From Streptococcus halotolerans (GTDB taxonomy: Bacteria > Bacillota > Bacilli > Lactobacillales > Streptococcaceae): DNA of 64,000 nt. Of this stretch, positions 29,020 through 38,491 are shown one piece after another (the stretch's first letter is position 1; every line of letters starts with the position of its first letter). Below the pieces are notes generated by a model. The model was not told the origin of the DNA, searched no databases, and saw only the letters and a list, made by a program, of their open reading frames with translations. The DNA is taken from the NCBI RefSeq assembly GCF_001598035.1, contig NZ_CP014835.1, forward strand, positions 248,001 through 312,000. Direction: 5' to 3'. A program made the translations under genes and the position numbers.

Positions 29020-29927
29020 TTTATACCGTTACCTTAAATCCGTCTATTGATTATATCGTTCGCCTTGATGCTGTAGAGGTTGGACAGGTTAATCGTATGG
29101 ACAGTGATGATAAATTCGCTGGCGGTAAAGGGATCAATGTCAGCCGTGTTTTGAAACGTTTGGATATTGATAATACTGCCACAGGATTTATTGGTGGATT
29201 TACTGGCCAATTTATCACAGATGAATTGGAAAAAGAAGGTATCTCAACAGCCTTTGTTCCAGTTTCACAAGATACGCGAATCAATGTTAAAATCAAAGCG
29301 GACCAAGAAACAGAAATTAACGGTACAGGACCTGTTATCGCAAAACAGGAATTGGAAGCCTTGAAGGATCAGTTAGCCCGCTTGACGGCTGAAGATGTTG
29401 TCGTCTTTGCTGGTTCTGCGCCAAGTAACCTAGGAAACCAAGTTTATACAGAACTTTTACCAATTGCCAAAGAATCTGGTGCAGCTATCGTTTGTGACTT
29501 TGAAGGACAAACGCTTATAGATTCGCTTGCTTATCAACCACTTTTGGTGAAACCTAACAACCATGAACTAGAAGCTATCTTTGGTGTGACCTTAGAATCA
29601 CTTGGTGACATTGAAAAATATGCTCGTAAAATTCTTGACAAAGGGGCGCAAAATGCCTTGATTTCAATGGCTGGAGAAGGAGCCCTTCTAGTGACTGAGG
29701 ATGCAGCTTACTTTGCTAAACCAATCAAAGGTCAAGTGAAGAATTCTGTTGGTGCTGGTGATTCGATGGTGGCAGGCTTTACTGGTGAATTTGTTAAATC
29801 AGGAGATGCCCTGGAAGCTCTCAAGTGGGGAGTTGCTTGTGGAACGGCGACAACGTTCTCAGATGACTTAGCAAGCATTGACTTTATCAAAGAAACTTAT
29901 GAAAAAGTAGAGGTAGAAAAAAGATGA
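29016..29927 (+). CDS. fruK: 1-phosphofructokinase
   Basis: A 303-residue PfkB-family kinase that phosphorylates fructose-1-phosphate to fructose-1,6-bisphosphate. Visible motifs: N-terminal GGKGINVSRVL and the C-terminal ATP/anion-hole signature SVGAGDSMVAGF with the catalytic Asp. ATGA overlaps join it to fruR (29016) and fruA (29924), indicating a tightly coupled operon. Confidence 0.96.
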   Translation: MIYTVTLNPSIDYIVRLDAVEVGQVNRMDSDDKFAGGKGINVSRVLKRLDIDNTATGFIGGFTGQFITDELEKEGISTAFVPVSQDTRINVKIKADQETEINGTGPVIAKQELEALKDQLARLTAEDVVVFAGSAPSNLGNQVYTELLPIAKESGAAIVCDFEGQTLIDSLAYQPLLVKPNNHELEAIFGVTLESLGDIEKYARKILDKGAQNALISMAGEGALLVTEDAAYFAKPIKGQVKNSVGAGDSMVAGFTGEFVKSGDALEALKWGVACGTATTFSDDLASIDFIKETYEKVEVEKR

Positions 29928-31903
29928 AAATTCAAGACTTATTGAACAAAAATGTAATGATCTTGGACCTTCAAGCTGGCGCTAAAGAAGCTGCCATTGA
30001 TGAGATGATTAATCGTTTGGTTGCAGAAGGCGTGGTTAGTGACTTTGCAACATTTAAAGAAGGGATCATGGCGCGTGAAGCCTTGACGTCTACTGGGTTG
30101 GGTGATGGTATTGCGATGCCTCACGCTAAAAACGCAGCGGTTGTAGAGCCTACGGTTCTTTTCGCTAAATCAAGTTCAGGGGTTGACTATGAAGCTCTTG
30201 ATGGTCAGCCAACCGATCTCTTCTTCATGATTGCAGCTCCAGAAGGGGCCAACGACACTCACTTGGCAGCACTTGCGGAATTATCAAAATACTTGATGAA
30301 GGACGGGTTTGCTGATGAATTGCGTCACATTAACACTCCTGATGGTGTGATTGCAACCTTTGATGGGGCAGAAGCTGCTGATAAAGAAGCTGAACAAGCT
30401 GATATGGCGGCACTAGCTGATGTCACTAAACTACAATCAAGTGATCAAGACTTTATCGTTGCAGTAACAGCGTGTACGACTGGTATTGCGCACACTTATA
30501 TGGCAGAAGAAGCCCTTAAAAAGCAAGCTGCAGAAATGGGAGTTGCTATTAAAGTAGAAACAAATGGTGCTTCAGGTGTTGGTAATAAATTAACGGCAGC
30601 TGATATTGAAAAAGCCAAAGGTGTTATCGTTGCGGCTGATAAAGCAGTTGATATGCCTCGTTTCAACGGTAAACCATTGATTTCACGTCCAGTTGCCGAA
30701 GGCATTAAAAAACCTCAAGAATTAATCCAAACCATTCTTGATGGTAAAGCGGAGACCTATGTCGCTAAAGAGGGTTCACAAGTAGCAGCGTCGGAAGAAA
30801 AGACAAGCCTAGGTGGTGCTTTTTACAAACACCTTATGGGCGGTGTTTCTCAAATGTTGCCATTCGTTATTGGCGGCGGTATTATGATCGCCTTAGCCTT
30901 TCTTTTGGATAATCTTCTTGGTGTGCCTAAGGATCAATTAGCCAACTTAGGGTCATACAATGAAGTGGCAGCGCTCTTTAAAGCAATCGGTGGGGCAGCC
31001 TTTGGTTTCATGCTCCCAGTTCTTTCAGGGTTTATTGCCTACTCTATTGCTGAAAAACCAGGTCTTGTGGCAGGTTTTGTAGCCGGTGCTATTGCTAATA
31101 GTGGTCTTGCCTTTGGTAAAGTGGCTTATGCTGCTGGTGGTGAGGCAACACTTGGACTTGCTGGCGTGTCATCAGGTTTCCTTGGTGCCCTTGTTGGTGG
31201 TTTCCTTGCCGGTGGTGTTATCCTTGTCCTTCGCAAGGCTCTTGCTGGTATGCCTCGTTCACTTGATGGGGTTCGCTCAATCCTTCTCTACCCACTTCTT
31301 GGGGTAGCAGTGACAGGATTCCTTATGCTCTTTGTTAATATTCCAATGGCTGCTATCAATACGGCACTTAATACCTTCCTTGAAAATCTTTCAGGTAGTT
31401 CGGCTATCTTAATGGGACTTCTTGTTGGTGGTATGATGGCAGTTGATATGGGTGGACCAGTTAACAAGGCTGCTTATGTCTTTGGTACAGGAACACTTGC
31501 TGCTACAGTTTCTAACGGTGGTTCGGTCGTTATGGCTGCCGTTATGGCTGGTGGTATGGTACCTCCTCTTGCGGTCTTTGTGGCAACTCTACTCTTTAAA
31601 GAAAAATTCACAGAAGAAGAACGAAACTCAGGCTTGACCAATATCGTTATGGGGTTATCATTTATCACCGAAGGCGCTATTCCGTTTGGTGCTGCTGACC
31701 CAGCTCGTGCTATCCCAAGCTTTATTGCCGGTTCAGCCCTAACAGGTGCTCTTGTTGGTCTTGCTGGTATTAAATTGATGGCACCACATGGTGGTATCTT
31801 CGTTATTGCTTTGACTAGTAACCCACTTCTCTACTTATTGTTTGTTGCTATTGGTGCAGTGGTCTCAGGTGTTCTCTTCGGATTACTCCGTAACTCTAAA
31901 TAA
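29924..31903 (+). CDS. fruA: Fructose PTS permease EIIABC
   Basis: A 659-residue multidomain permease: EIIA residues 1-150 with phospho-His H67 (GIAMPHAKN), EIIB about 172-275 with phospho-Cys C184 (VTACTTGIAH), and EIIC about 300-655 with eight to ten membrane helices. It imports fructose as fructose-1-phosphate for FruK. The domain order A-B-C is usual for streptococcal FruA. A strong terminator follows. Confidence 0.97.
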   Translation: MKIQDLLNKNVMILDLQAGAKEAAIDEMINRLVAEGVVSDFATFKEGIMAREALTSTGLGDGIAMPHAKNAAVVEPTVLFAKSSSGVDYEALDGQPTDLFFMIAAPEGANDTHLAALAELSKYLMKDGFADELRHINTPDGVIATFDGAEAADKEAEQADMAALADVTKLQSSDQDFIVAVTACTTGIAHTYMAEEALKKQAAEMGVAIKVETNGASGVGNKLTAADIEKAKGVIVAADKAVDMPRFNGKPLISRPVAEGIKKPQELIQTILDGKAETYVAKEGSQVAASEEKTSLGGAFYKHLMGGVSQMLPFVIGGGIMIALAFLLDNLLGVPKDQLANLGSYNEVAALFKAIGGAAFGFMLPVLSGFIAYSIAEKPGLVAGFVAGAIANSGLAFGKVAYAAGGEATLGLAGVSSGFLGALVGGFLAGGVILVLRKALAGMPRSLDGVRSILLYPLLGVAVTGFLMLFVNIPMAAINTALNTFLENLSGSSAILMGLLVGGMMAVDMGGPVNKAAYVFGTGTLAATVSNGGSVVMAAVMAGGMVPPLAVFVATLLFKEKFTEEERNSGLTNIVMGLSFITEGAIPFGAADPARAIPSFIAGSALTGALVGLAGIKLMAPHGGIFVIALTSNPLLYLLFVAIGAVVSGVLFGLLRNSK

Positions 31904-31954
31904 TCCATTTATCAGTAGAAATAAACTAAGCGTTCTATAATTGAGTATATGGGA

Positions 31955-31991
31955 AAACTTCCAGAGTCTAGATTGACTCTGGAAGTTTTGC
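31955..31991 (+). terminator. fru operon terminator
   Basis: Perfect 13-bp stem AACTTCCAGAGTC / GACTCTGGAAGTT, loop TAGATT, then TTTTG. Confidence 0.9.
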
Positions 31992-32353
31992 TATCAGTAA
32001 TTGTCTTGTCTGTTTTTAGACCATGGCAAATGTACCTCAAGAACGTCCTTGTTTGCGGGAGCTTCCTTATTAGAAAGATGCTCTAGAAGATAAGTACTCT
32101 ATTTCTCAGTGTTTAAGTCATGTTGCTGACTGACGAAACCAATGTAGCGTTGACCGTTTGGTCAACGTTTTTTAGTACGACACAAACAGTGGATCTCTAG
32201 GTGATAGGTCTCTGTGGATTCTTTTGTTATCGTGAAACGCAATAGTACTTATCCAGCCTGTCTATCGGGCTTGGCAAGCAGGGGCAGCAGTTGATCCTAA
32301 GACAAGCTATATGCTAATGCTGATTAGGTGAGCTAACTTTCAGACAAGGCACT

Positions 32354-32511
32354 GATACGCTTCAAAAATCAAAAGCAGATGTATTGCCTTTATTTGATAA
32401 ACTTCAGTTCTATAGTCGAATGAATTAACTTTGAGACAAAGAACTGAGATGCGGGTAGCACTTGAGTAGAGCAAGACGAAAGTGACGATGTTTCAACCTT
32501 AATTCAAAAGA
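32354..32511. repeat. Dispersed repeat fragments between fruA and the EIIAB gene
   Basis: Bases 32354-32416 resemble the left half of the RUP-like element at 47586. Bases 32411-32511 are an inverted, imperfect copy of the sequence at about 61381-61471 (shared TCTTTTGAATTAAGGTTGA and TACTCAAGT). The rest of 31992-32869 has no intact gene; a short open stretch near 32543 reads RRKTVGKFSIQNQF, which I do not recognise. Confidence 0.55.
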
Positions 32512-32869
32512 CGACACTGTTATGGGTGTTTGTCGTTTTTGGGTCCTCGTCGTAAAACGGTGGGAAAGTTTTCTATTCAAAACCAGTTCGCATCAAAAGA
32601 GAACTGGGTACTGATTGAGATACCAATTTTTGAGAGGTATGCGTTAACAGTTAGCTGAGTTACTGCGTGTCGATTGGCAGGCACAGTGGCGTGAGATAGA
32701 CTGGGCATTGGTTTTTTACGTGATTAAAAAAACACAAAATGAACACGCCTTCTAGATCAGTTTTGTGATGAAACGTGTTATGATAAAGAACAACAAGGGT
32801 ATTGGATTTTGTAAAATGAGAAACAAAAACTAAAAATAACCAATGACAGTTTTCAAAGGAGGAAGCAGA

Positions 32870-33736
32870 GTGTCAATCAAAGCATTATTACACAAAGATT
32901 TGATGATTATGGAGTCAAAAGCCGTTTCTAAGGATGTGGCTCTGGATGAGATGATTGCTAAATTAGCGGCGCATGGCATCATCCATGATAGTGACTTGTT
33001 AAAAAAGAGCATCATGGTTCGTGAAGAACAAGGAGTGACAGCGCTCGGACATGGCATTGCGATGCCTCATAGTAAGCATGTTGTGGTAGATAAACCGGCA
33101 ATCTTATTTGCACGATCTTCACAAGGCATTCCCTACAAGGCAGCGGATGGTCAGCCTGTTGATCTTTTCTTTATGGTGGTGGCTCCTAGTGATGCAGAAG
33201 CTGTATCATTAGAAGCTATCGCTGATTTATCAAACTATTTGACTAAAGACGGTTTTGCGGAGCAGTTACGCCAAGCTAATTCAGAACAAGATGTTTTAAC
33301 ACTGTTTGATGATTTTTCAAAGCTTGATAAGGCAGAAGCCGTTGCAAAGAAGAACAGTCACTTTGGTGATTTTATCGTCGCTGTAACAGCCTGTGCGACG
33401 GGGTTGATTCATACCTATATGGCTGAAGAAGCCCTTAAAAAAGCAGCTGCGAATAAGGGAATGACGATTAAGGTTGAGACAAATGGTGCCAGTGGCCTTA
33501 AAAATGTTTTGACTGCTGATGATATTTCACGAGCCAAGGGGGTTATTATCGCTTCTGATAAGGAGATTGATTTAGTACGTTTTGCAGGTAAAAAGCTTAT
33601 CTCTCGTTCTGTTGTTGACGGTATTAAATCAGCTGATGACCTCATTGAACTCTTATATACAGATGAGGCACAAGCAGTCGAAGTAAAGGAAGCTTCATTA
33701 AAAGACAAATTAAAACAGACATTGTTTGGAAATTAA
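32870..33736 (+). CDS. Orphan fructose-type PTS EIIAB protein (no EIIC)
   Basis: A 288-residue protein aligned throughout with the first 290 residues of FruA: EIIA with H67 (GIAMPHSKH) and EIIB with C175 (VTACATGLIH), both phosphorylation residues kept. It stops after EIIB with a short basic tail (LKDKLKQTLFGN), so the membrane domain is absent. I chose GTG 32870, seven bases after AAAGGAGG. It likely arose by duplication of fruA. It could feed phosphate to a separate EIIC or act as a regulatory phospho-sensor. Confidence 0.88.
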   Translation: MSIKALLHKDLMIMESKAVSKDVALDEMIAKLAAHGIIHDSDLLKKSIMVREEQGVTALGHGIAMPHSKHVVVDKPAILFARSSQGIPYKAADGQPVDLFFMVVAPSDAEAVSLEAIADLSNYLTKDGFAEQLRQANSEQDVLTLFDDFSKLDKAEAVAKKNSHFGDFIVAVTACATGLIHTYMAEEALKKAAANKGMTIKVETNGASGLKNVLTADDISRAKGVIIASDKEIDLVRFAGKKLISRSVVDGIKSADDLIELLYTDEAQAVEVKEASLKDKLKQTLFGN

Positions 33737-33823
33737 AACCATTGTGATAATCAGATGAGCTGGTCTTGTCTGGTTTTTAGTTTGTCTTCTTTTTTACTTA
33801 TGCTAAAATAATGGAGACTTGAT

Positions 33824-34429
33824 ATGGGGGTGGCAAAAGTGGTAAGACGAAGGAGAAAAAGGAAGTTTCCTATAAGAACAGTTTTACTTGTTATTGCCAT
33901 GACTTTTGCGATAGTGATATTCATCAAGCAAGTATTACCAGAACGGACGGAGTCAGTGCCAGAATCATCAGTGTCAGAGCAGTTTATTCGAGAACTTGGT
34001 CCTAAGGCCCAAGCGATCGCAAGAGATAATGATTTGTATGCTTCGGTAATGATTGCGCAAGCTATTCTGGAATCCAATAGTGGGCAGTCTAGTCTTAGCC
34101 AATCACCACATTATAACTTTTTTGGAATCAAAGGTAATTATCAAGGACAGTCAGTTGCTTTGGAAACCTGGGAGGATGATGGTCGAGGGAATCCTTATAC
34201 CATAACTGCTGACTTCCGTTCGTATGGTAGTTTAGAAAATAGCTTAGAAGATTATGCTCGTTTTTTAGAGAGAGATTTTTACCGTGGGGTACATAAGAGT
34301 AATACCCTGTCCTACCATGATGCTACCAAGGCACTGACAGGAACTTATGCCACAGACACTTCCTATGGTAGGAAACTCAACAATCTCATAGAAACCTATC
34401 AATTGACAAAGTATGATTCGCTTTGGTAA
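33824..34429 (+). CDS. GH73-type cell-wall N-acetylglucosaminidase, membrane-anchored
   Basis: A 201-residue protein: basic N-terminus (RRRRKRKFP), one hydrophobic segment about residues 19-37 (signal anchor), a short linker, then a GH73 glucosaminidase domain (FIRELGPKAQAIARDNDLYA, AQAILESNSGQSSLS, HYNFFGIKGNYQG, FRSYGSLENSLEDYARFL). The Glu in AILESNSG is the likely acid catalyst. It cuts peptidoglycan GlcNAc bonds near the membrane. It lacks wall-binding repeats, so it is among the smallest members. ATG 33824 follows TGGAG. Confidence 0.85.
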   Translation: MGVAKVVRRRRKRKFPIRTVLLVIAMTFAIVIFIKQVLPERTESVPESSVSEQFIRELGPKAQAIARDNDLYASVMIAQAILESNSGQSSLSQSPHYNFFGIKGNYQGQSVALETWEDDGRGNPYTITADFRSYGSLENSLEDYARFLERDFYRGVHKSNTLSYHDATKALTGTYATDTSYGRKLNNLIETYQLTKYDSLW

Positions 34430-34530
34430 TTAGTCACGTCGGTAAAGGTTTCTATCTCTTTGAGGAATGATAGCCTATGAAAGGAGACTATTAGCAAGTA
34501 GTTCCCATTCTAGTTTATTCCTATGCTTTT

Positions 34531-34546
34531 TGGTATAATGGTTGTC
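34531..34546 (+). promoter_or_regulatory. Extended -10 promoter for a candidate leaderless mRNA
   Basis: TGGTATAAT (hexamer 34534-34539) is followed after seven bases by the ATG at 34547, so transcription should begin at or next to the start codon. No Shine-Dalgarno is present. Confidence 0.6.
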
Positions 34547-35068
34547 ATGAAAACATTAAATGAAGTTTATGGTGAACATGCTGAAATGCCCTTTATTTCA
34601 CCAAAATATGAAGCTGAATTATTGAGAAAACCGATTGCCAAACGTCAAATGGAGAGAAATAAAGAAGGTTTTCTTCCGGGACATATTATTTTATTGTGGC
34701 GGATTCAGTTTGGGACTTATACAACTAAAAGCCCTCACCATAAATATTTTTACACCACTTATGGTATTGATGCCCAAAAAGAGTTAGAAGACCTTATTTC
34801 AAAAGGGTATGTTCGTATCAACTCAGCTTTTGAATCCATCAAGCTTGTCTCGGCACCTATTGTAAAGGATTTTCTAAAAGCAAAAGAAGTCAAAGGCTTG
34901 AGCAAGATGAAGCGATCTGACTTGGATGCGGCGCTGAAACAATATTTCACGGAAGAAGAGTTAGGTGACTTGTTTGATGAGCGGGCTTATAGTCTGACCC
35001 AGAGTGGCGAAGATTTATTAGCTAAATACCCTGATGTTGTGGCCAAACACCCCCAGAAGAAGTATTAG
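34547..35068 (+). CDS. Conserved hypothetical protein, SAP-like C-terminal region
   Basis: A 173-residue soluble protein (MKTLNEVYGEHAEMPFIS). No catalytic motif is evident. Residues about 95-150 (VKDFLKAKEVKGLSKMKRSD and LDAALKQYFTEEEL) have the helix-loop-helix pattern of SAP-like nucleic-acid-binding modules. The ATG at 34547 is preferred over upstream in-frame ATGs at 34523 and 34538 because the -10 box overlaps those codons; this makes the mRNA leaderless. Function unknown. Confidence 0.7.
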   Translation: MKTLNEVYGEHAEMPFISPKYEAELLRKPIAKRQMERNKEGFLPGHIILLWRIQFGTYTTKSPHHKYFYTTYGIDAQKELEDLISKGYVRINSAFESIKLVSAPIVKDFLKAKEVKGLSKMKRSDLDAALKQYFTEEELGDLFDERAYSLTQSGEDLLAKYPDVVAKHPQKKY

Positions 35069-35131
35069 TAAACTTTTATTTTATAAAAGCATGTGCTATA
35101 ATAATCCTAATTGTATCTAGAGGAGAAAACT

Positions 35132-35512
35132 ATGGAAATCATACGCGAAAAAGAATTTGTTAATCAATACCACTATAATGCCCGTAACTTGGAATGGGAA
35201 AAGGAAAATGGGACACCAAAAACGAATTTTGAAGTGACCTTCCAGTTGATCGAAAAGAATGTTGAGAAAAACGAGACAACCATTGTGGCTGTTCTACAAT
35301 TTACGATTGTTCGTGATGAATTTATGATTTCTGGCGTTGTTTCTCAAATGGTTCATATTAAAAATCGTATTGTCAATGAACCAAAAGAATTTTCTCAAGC
35401 AGAAGTTGAATCACTAGCAGCCCCTCTTCTTGATGTGGTCAAACGTATGACTTATGAAGTAACTGAGATTGCTTTGGATCGTCCAGGTGTTAAATTGGAG
35501 TTTAATAGTTAA
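35132..35512 (+). CDS. DUF1149 family protein
   Basis: A 126-residue protein ([20 protein letters not shown]) of the streptococcal DUF1149 family, resembling a SecB-like beta-sheet fold, role unproven. ATG 35132 follows AGAGGAGA. Its stop overlaps the DegV start by one base (TAATG), so the two are co-translated. Confidence 0.8.
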   Translation: MEIIREKEFVNQYHYNARNLEWEKENGTPKTNFEVTFQLIEKNVEKNETTIVAVLQFTIVRDEFMISGVVSQMVHIKNRIVNEPKEFSQAEVESLAAPLLDVVKRMTYEVTEIALDRPGVKLEFNS

Positions 35513-36360
35513 TGAAATTAGCAGTAGTAACAGATAGTTCAGCAGCTCTTCCACAGTCGATTGAAGGGCATGCTGATCTGTTTTGTTTAGATATACCTGT
35601 CGCTATTGATGGTCAGACTTATGTGGAAAGCCGAAAGTTGACCATGTCAGAGTTTTATGAACAAATGGCTGCCAATGAGGAACTGCCAAAGACCAGTCAG
35701 CCGAGTTTGGCAGAGCTCGATGATCTTTTAATGACCTTGCAGTCCAAAAATTATACTCATGTTATTGGGCTCTTTTTATCAAGTGGTATCTCTGGTTTTT
35801 GGGCTAATAGTCAGTTTCTAAAAAACGAGTATAGTGATCTTGTCTTAGCCATTCCTGATACAAAAATCACATCCGCACCGCAGGGGCAAATGGTAGAGAC
35901 TGCCTTGACCTTAGCGCAGGAAGGGTGTGACTTTAATCGTATTTTAGAGAAGCTAAATGAGCAGATCGCGGGGACGAAAGCTTTTATCCTGGTTGATGAT
36001 TTGAATCATCTGGTTAAAGGAGGACGCTTGTCAAATGGATCGGCTCTACTAGGCAATCTGTTGTCTATTAAGCCAATCCTTTATTTCAATGATCAAGGTG
36101 TCATCGAAGTTTTTGAGAAAGTTCGTACTGAGAAAAAAGCTATCAAGCGCCTGGTAGAGATAATCAAAGAAGAGACGTCTGATGGTGATTTCAATGTTGC
36201 TATTATTCATGCTAATGCTGAAGATAAAGCAAAAGAGTTGTATCAACACCTAAAAGAGTCTGGTTTTGACGAGACCTTATCTATTGTGCCTTTTGGTAGT
36301 GTCATTGCAACGCATGTCGGTGAAGGGGCTATTGCTTTTGGAATAACTCCAAAAGTTTAA
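35512..36360 (+). CDS. DegV family fatty-acid-binding protein
   Basis: A 282-residue DegV/FakB-type protein ([14 protein letters not shown]). The conserved TSQPSLAEL loop and [13 protein letters not shown] (ligand-binding Ser) are present, as is the C-terminal [17 protein letters not shown]. Such proteins bind acyl chains and present them to the kinase FakA for incorporation into phospholipid. It is coupled to DUF1149. Confidence 0.9.
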   Translation: MKLAVVTDSSAALPQSIEGHADLFCLDIPVAIDGQTYVESRKLTMSEFYEQMAANEELPKTSQPSLAELDDLLMTLQSKNYTHVIGLFLSSGISGFWANSQFLKNEYSDLVLAIPDTKITSAPQGQMVETALTLAQEGCDFNRILEKLNEQIAGTKAFILVDDLNHLVKGGRLSNGSALLGNLLSIKPILYFNDQGVIEVFEKVRTEKKAIKRLVEIIKEETSDGDFNVAIIHANAEDKAKELYQHLKESGFDETLSIVPFGSVIATHVGEGAIAFGITPKV

Positions 36361-36407
36361 TGACACAAAAATGATGGTCTCGATGAGAATGAGTAGTTTG
36401 GGGAAGT

Positions 36408-36439
36408 TGAGGTTTTCTGTAATATCAGAAAAAACTCAC
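36408..36439 (+). terminator. Probable terminator after degV
   Basis: Imperfect stem GAGGTTTTCTG / CAGAAAAAACTC around TAATAT, followed by CCCTTTTT. Confidence 0.5.
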
Positions 36440-36474
36440 TCCCTTTTTAAGAAGATAGAAATAGGAGACTGAGG

Positions 36475-37242
36475 ATGGCTATTAAAGTGATTGTTGCCGG
36501 CTTTAAAGGACGTATGGGGTCTACTGCAGTTGAGATGGTCAAATCAGATAAAGATCTTGAATTAGCCGCTTTATTGGATCCCTTTGCGACTGAGAAAGTT
36601 CTTGATGGCGTGCCAGTTTTTACTGATAAAAATGACTTAACCGGCTTTGATGCCGATGTTTGGGTTGATTTTACCATGCCGAAGGTAGCCTATGAGAACA
36701 CACGTTTTGCCTTGGAAAATGGTTTTGCTCCAGTTGTGGGGACAACAGGATTTACAGAAGAACAAATAGCAGAATTGGAAGCTCTTTCTTCTGAAAAAGC
36801 ACTTGGTGGCTTGATTGCACCCAATTTTGCCATTGGAGCCATTCTTTTGATGGAATTTGCAGCCAAGGCGGCACAGTATTTTCCAGATTTAGAGATTATT
36901 GAATTGCATCACGATAATAAAAAAGATGCTCCTTCTGGAACGGCGGTTAAAACAGCTGAATTGATTGCTGAGAAGCGTCAGTCTAAATTACAGGGTGCCG
37001 CAGATGAAGTTGAATTGTTAAGTGGTGCCCGTGGTGCTAAGTACGATGGTTTCCGCATTCACAGCGTCCGTTTACCTGGTCTAGTGGCTCATCAAGAAGT
37101 CATCTTTGGAGCTCAAGGAGAAAGTCTGACCCTACGTCATGATTCTTATGACCGTTCTTCTTTCATGAGTGGTGTCAATTTAGGGATTAAAGAAGTGGTA
37201 ACACGTCGTCAACTGGTTTATGGATTGGAAAAATTACTCTAA
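36475..37242 (+). CDS. dapB: 4-hydroxy-tetrahydrodipicolinate reductase
   Basis: A 255-residue DapB of the lysine/diaminopimelate pathway. Rossmann motif [10 protein letters not shown] at residues 8-17 binds NAD(P)[16 protein letters not shown] holds the catalytic His/Lys and substrate loop. Streptococci use lysine in their peptidoglycan cross-bridge. It overlaps cca by one base (TAATG), a conserved streptococcal pair. Confidence 0.95.
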   Translation: MAIKVIVAGFKGRMGSTAVEMVKSDKDLELAALLDPFATEKVLDGVPVFTDKNDLTGFDADVWVDFTMPKVAYENTRFALENGFAPVVGTTGFTEEQIAELEALSSEKALGGLIAPNFAIGAILLMEFAAKAAQYFPDLEIIELHHDNKKDAPSGTAVKTAELIAEKRQSKLQGAADEVELLSGARGAKYDGFRIHSVRLPGLVAHQEVIFGAQGESLTLRHDSYDRSSFMSGVNLGIKEVVTRRQLVYGLEKLL

Positions 37243-38444
37243 TGAAGTTAGAAAAACTACCAATTGAGTTTGAGGAAGCCCTGCCTCTTCTCGAGAAGAT
37301 TAAAAAGGCTGGTTTTGAAGCCTATTTTGTTGGTGGGTCGGTTCGTGATGTCTTGCTGAATCGTCCTATCCATGATGTGGATATTGCGACTTCGTCTTAT
37401 CCTGAAGAGACTAAAGCTATTTTTGAACGCACGGTTGATGTTGGGATTGAACATGGGACAGTTTTGGTTTTAGAAAATGGTCATGAATATGAAATGACGA
37501 CTTTTAGAACTGAGGATGTCTATGTGGATTACCGTAGACCATCAAGTGTTTCGTTTGTTCGTTCTTTAAAAGAGGATTTGAAACGGCGTGATTTTACTGT
37601 CAATGCCTTTGCCTTAAATGAGGATCGTGAAGTTATCGATTTATTTGATGGTTTAACAGACTTGGAAAATCGTGTGTTGCGTGCAGTAGGCATTGCTTCA
37701 GAACGTTTTAATGAAGATGCCTTGCGTATCATGCGGGGGATTCGTTTTTCAGCTAGTCTTAATTTTGATATTGACAAACAAACCTTAGCAGCTATGTCAG
37801 CTTGTGCGCCACTGTTAGAAAAAATTTCTGTTGAACGTAGTTTTATTGAATTCGATAAATTATTGATGGCGCCCCATTGGTCGAAAGGTTTGGATGCCTT
37901 GATAGCAACTGGTGCTTATCACTATTTACCTGATTTTCAAGGGACGGCTTCTAAGTGGCGAGCTTTTCAAACCTTAATTAAAAAAGATTATCAATTCCTA
38001 AGCTCAGAGCAAGCTTGGTCAGCCGTAATGATTGTTTTAGCTATTGCCCAACCCAAGGGATTTTTGAAAAAATGGAAAACATCCGTTCAGTTTCAAAAAA
38101 GGGTGACCCAGATGATTGACGTTTTTCAAGCACGACAATCATCGCCTTTAACTAGCTGGCAGGTCTATCAATATGGTAAGGAGCTCATCCAAGAAGTAGA
38201 AGCTTTAAGGACGGCATTTGGAATGGAAGCAGACTTTGACAGGTTAGCAAAGCTAGATCAGGACTTGCTTATCCATGACAAACATGACATTGTTGTCAAT
38301 GGTGGGATTCTCATGTCTGAATTAAACCTCAAACCAGGGCCTGATTTGGGGAGAATGCTTAATCAAGTTGAACAAGCCATTGTTAAGGGAGAACTGTCCA
38401 ATGACAAAGAGGCCATTTTTAACTTTGTCAAAAATAAGATATAA
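37242..38444 (+). CDS. cca: CCA-adding tRNA nucleotidyltransferase
   Basis: A 400-residue class II CCA-adding enzyme. [20 protein letters not shown] carries the GGSxR and DxD metal motif; [13 protein letters not shown] and [14 protein letters not shown] are the following nucleotide-binding motifs. It is needed here because both tRNA genes in this window lack encoded CCA. Coupled to dapB; followed by a small terminator. Confidence 0.96.
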   Translation: MKLEKLPIEFEEALPLLEKIKKAGFEAYFVGGSVRDVLLNRPIHDVDIATSSYPEETKAIFERTVDVGIEHGTVLVLENGHEYEMTTFRTEDVYVDYRRPSSVSFVRSLKEDLKRRDFTVNAFALNEDREVIDLFDGLTDLENRVLRAVGIASERFNEDALRIMRGIRFSASLNFDIDKQTLAAMSACAPLLEKISVERSFIEFDKLLMAPHWSKGLDALIATGAYHYLPDFQGTASKWRAFQTLIKKDYQFLSSEQAWSAVMIVLAIAQPKGFLKKWKTSVQFQKRVTQMIDVFQARQSSPLTSWQVYQYGKELIQEVEALRTAFGMEADFDRLAKLDQDLLIHDKHDIVVNGGILMSELNLKPGPDLGRMLNQVEQAIVKGELSNDKEAIFNFVKNKI

Positions 38445-38449
38445 ATAAG

Positions 38450-38469
38450 AGGAGGCCTTGCCTCCTTTT
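38450..38469 (+). terminator. Short terminator between cca and the ABC-F gene
   Basis: AGGAGGC-CTT-GCCTCCT followed by TTT. The T-run is short, so some readthrough into the next gene is likely. Confidence 0.6.
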
Positions 38470-38491
38470 GGTACGTAGAAAAGGGTATAAA

